This document shows positions 14,165 through 23,759 of a stretch of DNA of 64,000 nucleotides, piece after piece. Each line of letters begins with the position of its first letter. The first letter of the stretch is position 1. The position numbers were made by a program, and so were the translations under genes. Source of the stretch: JBNKWA01 sp050299555 (lineage in GTDB: Bacteria > Pseudomonadota > Alphaproteobacteria > Rhodobacterales > Rhodobacteraceae); NCBI GenBank assembly GCA_050299555.1, contig JBNKWA010000008.1, positions 1 to 64,000 on the forward strand, written 5' to 3'. The notes beneath the pieces were generated by a model. It was not told the DNA's origin, ran no database searches, and worked only from the letters and a program-made list of their open reading frames with translations.

Positions 14165-16714
14165 TCAAGCACGCATCCTTGTTCCCGCGGGGTCGAAGGG
14201 CGCCTCGGGCAAGATTCGCGCCGGGCGACGCTCCCCTAGGATTTCAATCGCGAAAAGCCCCTCGCTGGCGTCTGCAGCGAGTGCATGGGGCACATAGCCC
14301 TGAGCCATCGAGAGCCTTACGTGATGGGCATAGCCACCTGACGTGACCCAGCCGACCACCCTCCAGTCACCGTCGCGCTGATTGTCCGGAACCGGACAGC
14401 GCCGATTCGCAGCGTCGTAGCGGGGGACACCGGCACCATGGGCCGGCAGAATCACGCCATGGTCGGTGTTTCCGATCTTGGCCCAAACAGGCTCGTCGCA
14501 CACGGCATCGGCTGTCCCCGCCTCAACAGCAAAGGAGACCCGCCGCAGCTTCGGCCCTTCCGCCTTTTCGCGCGCCGCGGCCTCGCGGCCTACGAATTCG
14601 TTCTTTGCGAGCTTCACGAAGCGGTCCATGGCGGCTTCGAAGGGGCCGTAGATGGGCCGCAGTTCGGCAAACCAGGTCGGAAAGTTCTTTTCGAGCCGCA
14701 TGCTGAGCAGCGCCCGCATGCCGAAGTCGCGAATGCCGAACGCCTCGCCTGCCTGGATGATGCTTTCGTAGAGGCGCCGCAGATAGGCCGGCTCAACCCA
14801 GATCTCGTAGCCGAGATCACCGGTGTAGCTCAGTCGGTTGACCATGGCCGGGCAGCCGGCAACGGCGAACTCGCCAAACGACATGAACGGAAACGCCGCC
14901 GTGGAAAGGTCGCGCTCAACGAGGGCCTGCAACACCTCGCGGGACCTGGGCCCTGCCAGGCCAAGCCCCATCAGCGTCTGGTCGTAGCGATGGATGGCGA
15001 CGCTGCCGTCAGGTGGCAAATGGGCATTGAACCAGCGCATGTGATAGCGCTGGGCGGCGGACGATCCCCAGAGCATGAACCGGTCGCCGCCGGCATTGGC
15101 CACGGCAAAGTCGCCGATCAGCTTGCCCTCGGGGTTCAGCATCGGTGACAGCACGATGCGGCCGGGTCTTGGCATCGTGTTGGTCAGCATGTGACTCAGC
15201 CATGCCTCGGCCCCGGAACCGGTCACCCGATACTTGGCGAAGTTGGAGATCTCGGTGATCCCTGCGCCGGTTCGGACCGCCTCGACCTCGGCCGCCACGT
15301 TGGCGAAATCGTTGGAGCGGTGGAAGCTGAGGACGTCTGCGGCCTTTTCCCCCTTCGGCGCGAACCAGAGCGGCGTCTCCAGCCCCCAGGACGATCCCAT
15401 GACCGCGTTCCGATCGCGGGTCATGATATCATAGAGCGGGGTTACCTGGACCGGGCGGCCGGCAGGGCGTTCCTCGTTCGGAAAGCTGATCGAGAAGCGC
15501 TTGGAATAGGTCTCGCGCACCTTGGCATTGGTGTAGCGCAAGCTTGCCCATTCGCCGAAACGGGCGACATCCATGCCGAAGATGTCGTGGCCGGGATCGC
15601 CGTGCACCATCCAGTTGGCCAGCGCCAGACCAACGCCGCCGCCCTGGCTGAATCCGGCCATCACTGCGCAGGCGCACCAGAAATTCGTCCGGCCGGGCAC
15701 CGGGCCGACCAGGGGATTGGCGTCGGGCGCGAACGTGAAAGGCCCGTTGATGATCTGCTTGATGCCGGCCTGTTCCAGCGCCGGAAAGTGGCGAAAACCG
15801 ACTTCAAGTGACGGTGCAATTCGATCCAGATCGTTCTTCAGGAGCTCGTGGCCGAAATCCCAGGGGGTTTCGACCGGAGACCAGGGGACGCAGGCCTTTT
15901 CGTATGTGCCGACCAGCAGCCCTCGCCGTTCCTGTCGGGTGTAGATTTCGCCCCCGAAGTCGATGACATGGCTGACCTCGCGTCCCGTCGCCTCGTTGTA
16001 GGCAACGACCTCGGGCACGTCTTCGGTCAGAAGGTACATGTGCTCCATGGCCAGGAGCGGCAACTCAAGCCCGACCATGCGGCCGACCTCGCGCGCCCAC
16101 AGCCCACCGGCATTGACCACGTGCTCGGCGCGGACCGTCCCGTTTTCGGTCACCACGTTCCAGGTGCCGTCGACATCCTGGGTGAGCTCCACCACACGAT
16201 TGCGCAGCTCGATCCGGGCCCCGAGCTTCTGCGCCGCCTTGGCATAGGCATGGGTCGTGCCGGAAGGATCGAGGTTGCCCTCCACGCCATCCCAGAGCCC
16301 GCCGACGAAACGGGTCGGATCAAGCATCGGGAACATCGCTTTGGCCTCGGAGGGCGTGACCAGCTCGGTCTCCATGCCCAGGTATCGGCATTTGGCGTGG
16401 GTAGCGCGAAGAAAGTCCATGCGCTCATCGGTATCGGCCATCATGAAGCCGCCGGACAGGTGCAGGCCACAGGACTGCCCCGAGAGCTCCTCGAGCTCCT
16501 TGTAGAGGCCAACGGTGTAGGCCTGCAGCTTGGCCACATTCGGATCGCCGTTCAGCGTGTGAAAGCCGCCCGCCGCGTGCCAGGACGAACCGCTGGTCAG
16601 TTCCGAGCGCTCGATCAAGAGAACGTCGGTCCATCCTGCCTTCGCAAGGTGGAACAACACCGAACAACCAACGACACCGCCGCCGATCACAACCGCACGG
16701 GCATGGGCCTGCAT
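14165..16714 (-). CDS. FAD-dependent dimethylglycine/sarcosine dehydrogenase-like protein with GcvT domain
   Basis: An 849-residue two-part enzyme. The N-terminal half is a DAO-type flavoprotein: dinucleotide fold VVIGGGVVGCSVLFHLAKAG at 8-27 and SGSSWHAAGG, which contains the histidine normally bound covalently to FAD in this family. The C-terminal half (from about residue 420) is a folate-binding aminomethyltransferase/GcvT domain (GLAGPRSREVLQ, YTGDLGYEIWV). The family demethylates N-methylated glycines and passes formaldehyde to tetrahydrofolate. It is the last gene of the long minus-strand operon, hinting at N-methyl amine breakdown. Exact substrate unknown. Confidence 0.85.
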   Translation of the reverse strand: MQAHARAVVIGGGVVGCSVLFHLAKAGWTDVLLIERSELTSGSSWHAAGGFHTLNGDPNVAKLQAYTVGLYKELEELSGQSCGLHLSGGFMMADTDERMDFLRATHAKCRYLGMETELVTPSEAKAMFPMLDPTRFVGGLWDGVEGNLDPSGTTHAYAKAAQKLGARIELRNRVVELTQDVDGTWNVVTENGTVRAEHVVNAGGLWAREVGRMVGLELPLLAMEHMYLLTEDVPEVVAYNEATGREVSHVIDFGGEIYTRQERRGLLVGTYEKACVPWSPVETPWDFGHELLKNDLDRIAPSLEVGFRHFPALEQAGIKQIINGPFTFAPDANPLVGPVPGRTNFWCACAVMAGFSQGGGVGLALANWMVHGDPGHDIFGMDVARFGEWASLRYTNAKVRETYSKRFSISFPNEERPAGRPVQVTPLYDIMTRDRNAVMGSSWGLETPLWFAPKGEKAADVLSFHRSNDFANVAAEVEAVRTGAGITEISNFAKYRVTGSGAEAWLSHMLTNTMPRPGRIVLSPMLNPEGKLIGDFAVANAGGDRFMLWGSSAAQRYHMRWFNAHLPPDGSVAIHRYDQTLMGLGLAGPRSREVLQALVERDLSTAAFPFMSFGEFAVAGCPAMVNRLSYTGDLGYEIWVEPAYLRRLYESIIQAGEAFGIRDFGMRALLSMRLEKNFPTWFAELRPIYGPFEAAMDRFVKLAKNEFVGREAAAREKAEGPKLRRVSFAVEAGTADAVCDEPVWAKIGNTDHGVILPAHGAGVPRYDAANRRCPVPDNQRDGDWRVVGWVTSGGYAHHVRLSMAQGYVPHALAADASEGLFAIEILGERRPARILPEAPFDPAGTRMRA

Positions 16715-16798
16715 TCACCGGATCTCCCTGCTTTCCTGCTTTCCGGCACGAATGTTTGCCGTGCGCTTGCCTGTTTGCGACGCCCGTGGGACCGCAGA

Positions 16799-17617
16799 TC
16801 AGGTGAAGAGCGCTTCCGTCAGGGCACCGTCCGGCAGGGCGAGCGACTCGATAACGTCGAAATGGTGCCGCCCAGCCTCGACGACCTGTGTCATTTCGGC
16901 GCCGAGCCCGTGCCAGATATTCGCCAGGAGCGTGGACTGCCGGACGAACTCGGGGCGTTCGTCGTCGCCGACCCAGACGGTCACTCGCGCGCCGGGTACG
17001 GGCCGGTGGAGCGCCGGGCTCTCGGCCCTGGCTTCGGTCTCGTTCAGCCGTAGATCGTCGTTGGTGGCGGTCAGAAGCAGTGGGCGAAGGTCGTGAACGC
17101 CGCTCACCGATACCACACGGGCGACGCGGGCCAGCACCCCGTCGGGAAGGCGGGTATCCTCACAGACCTGCCTCGTGACCAGGTGCCCGCCCGCAGAATG
17201 GCCTATCAGCCTCACCGGGCCCGACACTCGCTCGGCTGCAGCGGCAATGGCCTGTGCCACCTCGTTGGTGATCCCCGCGATATGGATCGCCGGCGCCAGG
17301 GTGTAGGACGGCATGGCGACCGCCCAGCCGCGCGCCAAGGCCCCGGCCGCAAGGTGGGACCAGTCCGAGCGGTCGAACATCCGCCAGTAGCCGCCATGGA
17401 CGTAGATCACCAGGCCCTCGGCGCTGCCCTCGGGCTGGAAAAGATCGAACCGGTTGCGTGGGTCGGGTCCGTATTCAAGGCCGGTCTCGGCCCGGGCGCC
17501 CAGCGAGGTGCGAAAGGCCTCCGCCTCGACCGGCCAGCGGGCGATGATCGCGTCCGCGCCCGCTATGTGGTCGCGATTGGCATAGGCGTCATCCCAGTCT
17601 GTGATCGCATCGCTCAC
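16799..17617 (-). CDS. Alpha/beta hydrolase, kynurenine formamidase-like
   Basis: A 272-residue alpha/beta hydrolase with the oxyanion-hole HGGYW, nucleophile elbow GHSAGG and a late histidine (EAGRHHFDVIE); these are hallmarks of the esterase/arylformamidase branch. It cleaves an ester or amide of unknown identity. Its start overlaps the FAH-family gene by 4 bp (ATGA), so the two products probably act in sequence. In this operon it could replace the missing PuuD-type amidase, which is inference only. Confidence 0.85.
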   Translation of the reverse strand: MSDAITDWDDAYANRDHIAGADAIIARWPVEAEAFRTSLGARAETGLEYGPDPRNRFDLFQPEGSAEGLVIYVHGGYWRMFDRSDWSHLAAGALARGWAVAMPSYTLAPAIHIAGITNEVAQAIAAAAERVSGPVRLIGHSAGGHLVTRQVCEDTRLPDGVLARVARVVSVSGVHDLRPLLLTATNDDLRLNETEARAESPALHRPVPGARVTVWVGDDERPEFVRQSTLLANIWHGLGAEMTQVVEAGRHHFDVIESLALPDGALTEALFT

Positions 17618-18456
17618 CCGCCCACGACCTCCTGGCGCTGCCGGCCGAAGTCCGCGACCTCAAGCTCGATCACATCGCCGGGCTTCAGGTAGACGGGCGG
17701 CTTCATGCCAAGGCCGACGCCCTCCGGCGTACCGGTGGTGATGACGTCTCCCGGTGCCAGATCCAAGAACTCGCTGACGGCCGCGATGCACTCGGCCACG
17801 GTGAATATCATGTCCGCGGTCGAGGAGTTCTGGCGCATCTCGTTGTTCACAGTAAGCCACAAGGGCAGGTTCTGCGGGTCAGGCACTTCATCGGCCGTGA
17901 CCAGATAAGGACCGATCGGGCCGAAGGTCGGGGACGACTTGCCCTTCACCCACTGTCCGCCGCGCTTGGCCTGGTAGTGACGCTCGCTGAGATCGTTGAT
18001 CGTCATGTAGCCGGCGACGAAGGACAACGCCTCGTCCGCGGAAACGCGATAGCAGCGCTTTCCGATGACGACGCCCAACTCGACCTCCCAGTCGGTCGCC
18101 GTGCTGCCGGGCGGAATCCGCACCGGGTCGTTGGGTCCGGTCAGACAGGTCGTTGCCTTGGTGAACAGCACCGGCTCGGCAGGCTTCTCGGCCCCGGTCT
18201 CGGCAGCGTGGCGCGCATAGTTCAGGCCGATGCAGTGAAAGTTGCCGACCCATGCAAGGGCCTGGCCGATACGCGGGCTGCCATCGATCCTGGGCAGGCT
18301 GGCCGGGTCGATCTCCTTCAGCCGGGCCAGCGCGTCCACCGACACCGCGTCGCCGGCCAGTACCGGGCAATGGGCGCTGAGGTCGCGGACCGCACCGTCG
18401 GCATCCAGGATGCCGGTCTTCTCTTCGCCCTTCGGTCCGTATCGCAGCAGCCGCAT
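17614..18456 (-). CDS. Fumarylacetoacetate hydrolase-family protein
   Basis: A 280-residue FAH-family enzyme. The metal site is visible as DWEVELGVVIG and the following NDLSER, with KSSPTFGPIGPYLVT and the C-terminal TTGTPEGVGLGMKPPVYLKPGD block typical of the family. Members hydrolyse or decarboxylate beta-diketo acids, or act as ureidoglycolate lyase or acylpyruvase. It is translationally coupled to the hydrolase gene downstream and lies 13 bp from the FAD oxidase gene. Function within amine catabolism is unassigned. Confidence 0.87.
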   Translation of the reverse strand: MRLLRYGPKGEEKTGILDADGAVRDLSAHCPVLAGDAVSVDALARLKEIDPASLPRIDGSPRIGQALAWVGNFHCIGLNYARHAAETGAEKPAEPVLFTKATTCLTGPNDPVRIPPGSTATDWEVELGVVIGKRCYRVSADEALSFVAGYMTINDLSERHYQAKRGGQWVKGKSSPTFGPIGPYLVTADEVPDPQNLPLWLTVNNEMRQNSSTADMIFTVAECIAAVSEFLDLAPGDVITTGTPEGVGLGMKPPVYLKPGDVIELEVADFGRQRQEVVGG

Positions 18457-18469
18457 GATTCAATCTCCC

Positions 18470-19774
18470 TCACAACCTGTCCCGGATCGCATACCACGTC
18501 ATTGCCAGAACCAGGAGCGGATGGCGAAGATACCGCCCTCCGGGGAAGTCCAGGTTGCGGACCGACGCCATCAGATCGAAGCGTGCATCCTCGCCCACCA
18601 GCTTTTCGGCCGCAAGCCTGCCGGCCAGTGTGGCGATCGGCACTCCATGGCCCGAGAACCCGGCCGCCGAGATCCGGCGAGGCGACAGCGTGGCGAAATG
18701 CGGCATCCGGCTGGAGGTGATCCCGAGCGTGCCTCCCCAGCGATAGTCGATCCGGACACCCTTGAGCTGGGGATAGACCGACAGCAGGTTGGGCATGACC
18801 AATCCGTCGATATCCGCCGGAAAGCGGTAGCCGTAGCTTTCGCCACCGCCGAAGACCAGCCGGTTGTCAGCGGACATGCGGAAGTAGTTCACCACAAAGC
18901 GGCTATCCGCGATGCAGACGTCGTCGCGGTTCAACTCGCGGGCTTTCGCCTCGCCCAGGGGTTCGGTGGCGACGAGGTAGTTGTTTATCGGCATCACCTT
19001 GCCAGCCACGCCGTTCTCAAGGTCGCAGTGATAGCCGTTCAGGGCGTAGAGCACTTTGTCAGCCACAACAGCGCCGTTGTCGGTGCGAACAGTCACCTCG
19101 GTCCCTTCGCTGACGCTCACGACCCTTGAACGTTCGAAGATGCGCACGCCCAGGCCCTGCGCCGCGTGGGCAAGGCCAAGCGCATAGTTCAGCGGATGCA
19201 GGTGACCCGCGCCCCAATCCATCAGGCCGCCAAAATAGGCGTCCGATGACAGCATCGCGCGAACGTCGTCCCGGCTGGCGGGTTCCGCCTCGGAATAGCC
19301 GTAGGCCGTCGCCAGATGCTCGGCGTAGCGGTGGCTTTCCCCAACGAATTGCGGCTTGTGGTCGGCGTGGAGCTGCCCTCGCTTGAGGTCACAGGCGATG
19401 CCATGCTCGGCGATCAGCCCGCGCAGGGTCGCCTTTGCCTCCACCGACAGATCCCACAGGGCCCGGGCGCGGTCCTGCCCGACCATCCTTTCGAGCTTGA
19501 ACTGGTCGGCGCGCAGGCCCGAGCCGATCTGGCCGCCATTGCGTCCCGATGCACCCCAGCCCACACGATTTGCCTCGATGACGGCGACGTCCACTCCGCG
19601 CCTGGCCAGATGGATCGCTGCCGAAAGGCCGGTATAGCCGCCGCCGATGATGGTAACATCGGCCTTCGTCGTGCCCGCCAAAGCCTCGGTGGCCGGGTAC
19701 GGGTTGGCCGTGGCACGGTAGAGGCTGGCGGGATACTCCCCCGGCCGGTCGTTGGCGGTGAGCAGGTCGGTCAT
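18470..19774 (-). CDS. FAD-dependent oxidase, gamma-glutamylputrescine oxidase-like (copy 1)
   Basis: A 434-residue DAO-family flavoprotein with VTIIGGGYTGLSAAIHLARRG, GWGASGRNGGQ (near the flavin) and the C-terminal GFSGHGVPIATLAG. It fits PuuB/OrdL, which oxidises gamma-glutamylputrescine to the aldehyde with release of ammonia and peroxide. Its ATG overlaps the stop of the glutamine-synthetase-like gene by 4 bp, the classic PuuA-PuuB pairing. A second similar pair occurs at 26036-28695. Confidence 0.87.
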   Translation of the reverse strand: MTDLLTANDRPGEYPASLYRATANPYPATEALAGTTKADVTIIGGGYTGLSAAIHLARRGVDVAVIEANRVGWGASGRNGGQIGSGLRADQFKLERMVGQDRARALWDLSVEAKATLRGLIAEHGIACDLKRGQLHADHKPQFVGESHRYAEHLATAYGYSEAEPASRDDVRAMLSSDAYFGGLMDWGAGHLHPLNYALGLAHAAQGLGVRIFERSRVVSVSEGTEVTVRTDNGAVVADKVLYALNGYHCDLENGVAGKVMPINNYLVATEPLGEAKARELNRDDVCIADSRFVVNYFRMSADNRLVFGGGESYGYRFPADIDGLVMPNLLSVYPQLKGVRIDYRWGGTLGITSSRMPHFATLSPRRISAAGFSGHGVPIATLAGRLAAEKLVGEDARFDLMASVRNLDFPGGRYLRHPLLVLAMTWYAIRDRL

Positions 19775-21141
19775 ACGTTCAGCAACAGATGCTCTCGCTC
19801 CCAAGGGCTGATGACCGCCAGGAAACTTTCCGCCTCGTGCCGCTTCAGCGCCTTGAACAGGTCGCAGAACTTTTGCCCGAGAATCTGGTTCAGCTCATCG
19901 TTCTCCTCGAAGGCATCCAGGGCCTCGAGCAGACCCCGCGGCAGCGCGTAGTCGTGGCCATAGGCCTCGCCCTTCATCGCGCGACGCGGCCGGAGCTTTT
20001 TCTTCATGCCGAGGTAGCCGCAGGCCAGTGAGGCAGCGAAGGCCAGATAAGGGTTGGCGTCCATGCCGACGATACGGTTCTCGATCCGCCGGGCGCGCGG
20101 GTCCGAGATCGGCACCCGCAGGCCGGTTGTCCGGTTGTCGTGGCCCCACTCAAGATTGATCGGCGCCGAGTTACCGGCAACGTAGCGGCGGTAGGAATTC
20201 ACGTAGGGTGCAAGCATCGGGATCACGTGGGGCAGAAACTTCTGCTGGCCGGCAACAAAGCCAAGAAACTCGGCCGTCTCCTTGTCATCCTCGCCATTGA
20301 AGATGTTGCGGCCGGTCTTCACGTCCTCCACCGACTGATGGATATGCATGGCCGAGCCGGGCTCGTGCTGCATGGGCTTGGCCATGAATGTGGCAAAGCA
20401 GTTGTGCCGATAGGCCGCCTCGCGGATGGTCCGCTTGAAGAAAAAGACCTGATCCGCCAGCGCCAGCGGATCGCCGTGAAAGAAGTTGATTTCGATCTGG
20501 CCGGCGCCGCCTTCCTGAATGATCGTGTCGATCTCGAAGCCCTGCGCCTCGGCGAAGTCGTATATGTCGTCGATCACCTGCCCGTATTCATCCACCGCCG
20601 ACATGGAGTAGGACTGCCGCGAGGCGGCAATGCGCCCGGTGCGGCCGATGGGCGGCTCGATGGGCAGGTCGGGATCGGTATTGGGCTTGGTGAGGTAGAA
20701 CTCCATCTCGGGCGCCACGACGGGACGCCAACCTTCCTTGGCGTAAAGCGCCAGAACCCGCTGAAGCACGTTGCGTGGCGCCAGCGAGATCGGGTTGCCG
20801 CGAATGTCGACGCAGTCATGCACGACCTGGATGGTCACGTCCGGTGCCCAGGGGCTCGCCACCGCCGAGCCGAATGCGGGCTTCAGCACGATGTCGGATT
20901 CAGTCCACTGATCCTCGTCGTTGAGATCGACATAGGCACCGTCGATGGTCTGGTAGAAGATCGAGTTCGGCAGAAAGATGCGATCCTGCCGGGCGAACTT
21001 GGCCGACGGCATCGCCTTGCCCCGGCTGATGCCGGCGATGTCGGGGATCACGCACTCGACCTCCTCCACGCGGCGGTGGCCCAGCCACTCGCGCACAGGC
21101 TCGGGCAGCTTCCCGATCCAGTCGTTCGGTCTATCCGTCAT
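19771..21141 (-). CDS. puuA: Gamma-glutamylpolyamine synthetase-like, glutamine synthetase fold (copy 1)
   Basis: A 456-residue type of glutamine synthetase used for amine glutamylation. Metal and ATP motifs are present: PEMEFYL, EGGAGQIEINF, FMAKPMQHEPGSAMHIHQS, NRTTGLRVP and RRIENRIVGMDANPYLAFAA. PuuA-type enzymes ligate glutamate to putrescine or other amines using ATP, starting the glutamylation route. The adenylylation-site loop typical of GlnA is not evident. It is coupled to the FAD oxidase downstream and to a ureohydrolase upstream. Homology strong, amine substrate inferred. Confidence 0.87.
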   Translation of the reverse strand: MTDRPNDWIGKLPEPVREWLGHRRVEEVECVIPDIAGISRGKAMPSAKFARQDRIFLPNSIFYQTIDGAYVDLNDEDQWTESDIVLKPAFGSAVASPWAPDVTIQVVHDCVDIRGNPISLAPRNVLQRVLALYAKEGWRPVVAPEMEFYLTKPNTDPDLPIEPPIGRTGRIAASRQSYSMSAVDEYGQVIDDIYDFAEAQGFEIDTIIQEGGAGQIEINFFHGDPLALADQVFFFKRTIREAAYRHNCFATFMAKPMQHEPGSAMHIHQSVEDVKTGRNIFNGEDDKETAEFLGFVAGQQKFLPHVIPMLAPYVNSYRRYVAGNSAPINLEWGHDNRTTGLRVPISDPRARRIENRIVGMDANPYLAFAASLACGYLGMKKKLRPRRAMKGEAYGHDYALPRGLLEALDAFEENDELNQILGQKFCDLFKALKRHEAESFLAVISPWEREHLLLNV

Positions 21142-21151
21142 GGGTCACCTG

Positions 21152-22117
21152 TCAGAGCCGGCCCACCGCGTGCCGCCTCGCGCCCTTCTTTTCGGCGAGA
21201 AGGCAGAGCCAGTCGTGGGCGACGGTCGCTGCCGCGATCGCCGTGATCTCGGATACGTCATAGGCAGGAGACACTTCAACCACATCGAGCCCGACCAGGT
21301 TCAGCCCGCCAAGCCCACGCATCACCTCCAGCACCTGCCAGGTGGTCAGTCCGCCAGCCACGGGCGTACCCGTCCCCGGGGCGAAGGCCGGGTCGAGGAC
21401 GTCGATGTCGAAGCTGATATATGCCGGCGCATCGCCGACCCGGTCCAAGATGGCGGCAAGCGTGGCGGCGGTACCCTCCCGATGCACCCACGGCGCGGTG
21501 AGGATATCCAGCCCTTCGTCGCTCTCGTGAAAGGTGCGGATACCGACCTGAACCGAGTGCGCGGCGTCAACCACACCCTCACGGATCGCCCGCCCCATCA
21601 TCGAGCCGTGGTCGAGGCGACTGGCGTCATCCGGCCAGAGATCCCCGTGCGCATCGAACTGGATCAGCGCGAGCGGTCCGTGATGCGCCGCATGCGCACG
21701 CAGCAGCGGCCAGGCAATGAAGTGGTCGCCGCCGAGGGTGAGCAGCTTGGCGCCGCTTGCGATGATGCCTGCCGCGTGTGCCTCGATGGTGGGTGCGATG
21801 GTGTCGGGGTGATGCGGATCGAGCATCACGTCCCCCCAATCCGCAACCGCCAGCGCATCGAAGGGATCGAAGCCCCAGGGAAACGCCTTGAGCTCCGCCA
21901 GCTGCACCGAGGCCGCTCGGATCGCCCGTGGACCCAGTCGGCAGCCGGGCCGGTAGGTGACGGCGCTGTCAAAGGGAACGCCGCTGACCACCACGTCGGC
22001 ACCTTCAATGTCGCGGGTGTACTTGCGGCGCAGGAAACTGACCGCGCCGCCATAGGTCATCTCGGCGTCTCGCCCGGTCAGCGCCCTGGCGCGGAACGCC
22101 TGATCGCCGGCGGTCAT
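21152..22117 (-). CDS. speB: Ureohydrolase (agmatinase family)
   Basis: A 321-residue binuclear manganese ureohydrolase. All metal motifs are intact: GGDHFIAWP, FDAHGDLW, and SFDIDVLDPAFAPGTGTP. The family releases urea from guanidino compounds: agmatine to putrescine, guanidinobutyrate to GABA, and related reactions. Being within an amine-uptake operon, it may feed an amine to the PuuA-type enzymes. Start overlaps the permease gene stop by 4 bp. Without the specificity loop analysed, agmatine is only one possibility. Confidence 0.85.
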   Translation of the reverse strand: MTAGDQAFRARALTGRDAEMTYGGAVSFLRRKYTRDIEGADVVVSGVPFDSAVTYRPGCRLGPRAIRAASVQLAELKAFPWGFDPFDALAVADWGDVMLDPHHPDTIAPTIEAHAAGIIASGAKLLTLGGDHFIAWPLLRAHAAHHGPLALIQFDAHGDLWPDDASRLDHGSMMGRAIREGVVDAAHSVQVGIRTFHESDEGLDILTAPWVHREGTAATLAAILDRVGDAPAYISFDIDVLDPAFAPGTGTPVAGGLTTWQVLEVMRGLGGLNLVGLDVVEVSPAYDVSEITAIAAATVAHDWLCLLAEKKGARRHAVGRL

Positions 22118-22905
22118 GAACGCCTCCGCATCAGGTAGCCGGCCAACCCCACGCCGACCGCAACCACCACGATGATGAGCGTTGCCAGAGCGTTGATGTC
22201 AGGGCTTACGCCCAGCCGCGCCTTGGAGAAGATCACCATCGGCAGGGTTGAAGAGCCGGGGCCCGAGGTGAAGCTGGCGACCACGAGATCATCCAGGCTG
22301 AGCGTGAAGGAGAGCAGCCAACCCGAGACGAGTGCAGGGGCAATCACTGGAATGGTGACGTCGAAGAACACCCGGACCGGGCGGGCGCCGAGGTCGAGCG
22401 CCGCTTCTTCGAGGCTTTCGTCCATGTCCACCAGCCGCGACTGCACGACGACGGCGACATAGGCCAGGCAGAACGTCGTGTGGGCGATGATGATGGTCAG
22501 CATGCCGCGCCCGGCCGGCCAGCCGATGAGCTGCTCCATGGACACGAAGAGCAGCAGCAGCGACAGCCCGGTTATGACCTCGGGCATGACCAGGGGCGCC
22601 GTGGTCATGCCGCGCAGCAACGCCTTTCCGCCGAAGGCCTTGAACCGCACAAGGACATATGCCGCCAACGTGCCCAGGATTACGGCAAGAGTGGCCGAGA
22701 TCAGCGCGATCTTCAGGCTGATCCAGGCTGCACCGAGGATCTTGGGGTCGCGGAACAATTCTCCATACCAGCGCGTGGTGAAGCCGCCCCATACCGTCAC
22801 CAGCTTGGAATCGTTGAAGGAATAGACAATCAGCGACAGGATCGGCACGTAAAGGAAGACGAACCCGAGGAACGCCGCGACGGGAAGAAAGATGCCCCGG
22901 CGCAT
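22114..22905 (-). CDS. potI: Polyamine-type ABC transporter permease (PotI/PotC-like)
   Basis: A 263-residue inner-membrane permease with about six membrane helices and the EAA-like cytoplasmic loop ESLEEAALDLGARPVRVFFDVTIPVIAPAL, which contacts the ATPase. It begins at the ATG ending at 22905, sharing one base with the stop of the preceding permease gene (TGATG), so the pair is co-translated. Together with the other three genes it forms a spermidine/putrescine-type importer. Confidence 0.9.
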   Translation of the reverse strand: MRRGIFLPVAAFLGFVFLYVPILSLIVYSFNDSKLVTVWGGFTTRWYGELFRDPKILGAAWISLKIALISATLAVILGTLAAYVLVRFKAFGGKALLRGMTTAPLVMPEVITGLSLLLLFVSMEQLIGWPAGRGMLTIIIAHTTFCLAYVAVVVQSRLVDMDESLEEAALDLGARPVRVFFDVTIPVIAPALVSGWLLSFTLSLDDLVVASFTSGPGSSTLPMVIFSKARLGVSPDINALATLIIVVVAVGVGLAGYLMRRRS

Positions 22906-23759
22906 CACATCCTCTCCTGCGCGCGCTGCACCAGGAAGATCGGCAGCACCACCAGCACCAGCATGGCAATGGCCACCGAGGAGGCGAGCGTCCAGTCCCG
23001 CGCCGAGAAGAACTCGTTCCACAGGACCTGCCCGATCATCAGCGTATCGGGGCCGCCAAGAAGCGCCGGGATCACGAACTCGCCGATGGCCGGGATGAAG
23101 ACAAGCATGCAACCGGCGATCATGCCCGGAAGACTCAGCGGCAGCGTGATCCTGAGAAACGTCGAGGCGGGCGAGGCGCCAAGGTCGCTTGACGCCTCCA
23201 GCAGCGCGCCGTCGAGCTTCACCAGGTTGGCGTAAAGCGGCAGGATCATGAACGGAAGGTAGGTGTAGACGATGCCAACATAGACGGCGAAATCGGTCTG
23301 CAGCATGACCAGCGGCTGATCGATGATGCCGGTCCAGATCAGAAAGCTGTTGATGATGCCGTTACCGCGGAGAAGACCCAGCCAAGCGTAGACGCGCAGA
23401 AGGAACGAGGTCCAGAACGGCAGGATGACGAGAAACAGAAGCAGGTTCCGCCAGCGGTCGTCCGATCGGGCGATGAAATAGGCCATCGGATAGCCGATGA
23501 GAAGCGCGACGACGGTCGAAATGAACGCCGTACCAATCGAAGAGATATAGGCGTTGATATAGAGCGGATCCTCCAGCAGGAACTGGTAGTTCTCGATGTC
23601 GCCGGCGAAACCGCCCGCACCGAACAGCGCCGTGTAGGGAGGCTGCGCGATCTGCGGATCGCGCAGGCTGATACCGGCCACCACCAGGAACGGGACAAGA
23701 AAGAAGACCAGCAGCCACAGCATCGGCACGGCGATGACCATCGCACGCCCGCGGCTCAT
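22905..23759 (-). CDS. potH: Polyamine-type ABC transporter permease (PotH/PotB-like)
   Basis: A 284-residue permease with an N-terminal helix (VIAVPMLWLLVFFLVPFLVVAGI), several further membrane helices and the ATPase-contact loop LLEASSDLGASPASTFLRITLPLSLPG. It is the partner of the following permease and overlaps the upstream ATPase gene by 4 bp. Confidence 0.9.
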   Translation of the reverse strand: MSRGRAMVIAVPMLWLLVFFLVPFLVVAGISLRDPQIAQPPYTALFGAGGFAGDIENYQFLLEDPLYINAYISSIGTAFISTVVALLIGYPMAYFIARSDDRWRNLLLFLVILPFWTSFLLRVYAWLGLLRGNGIINSFLIWTGIIDQPLVMLQTDFAVYVGIVYTYLPFMILPLYANLVKLDGALLEASSDLGASPASTFLRITLPLSLPGMIAGCMLVFIPAIGEFVIPALLGGPDTLMIGQVLWNEFFSARDWTLASSVAIAMLVLVVLPIFLVQRAQERM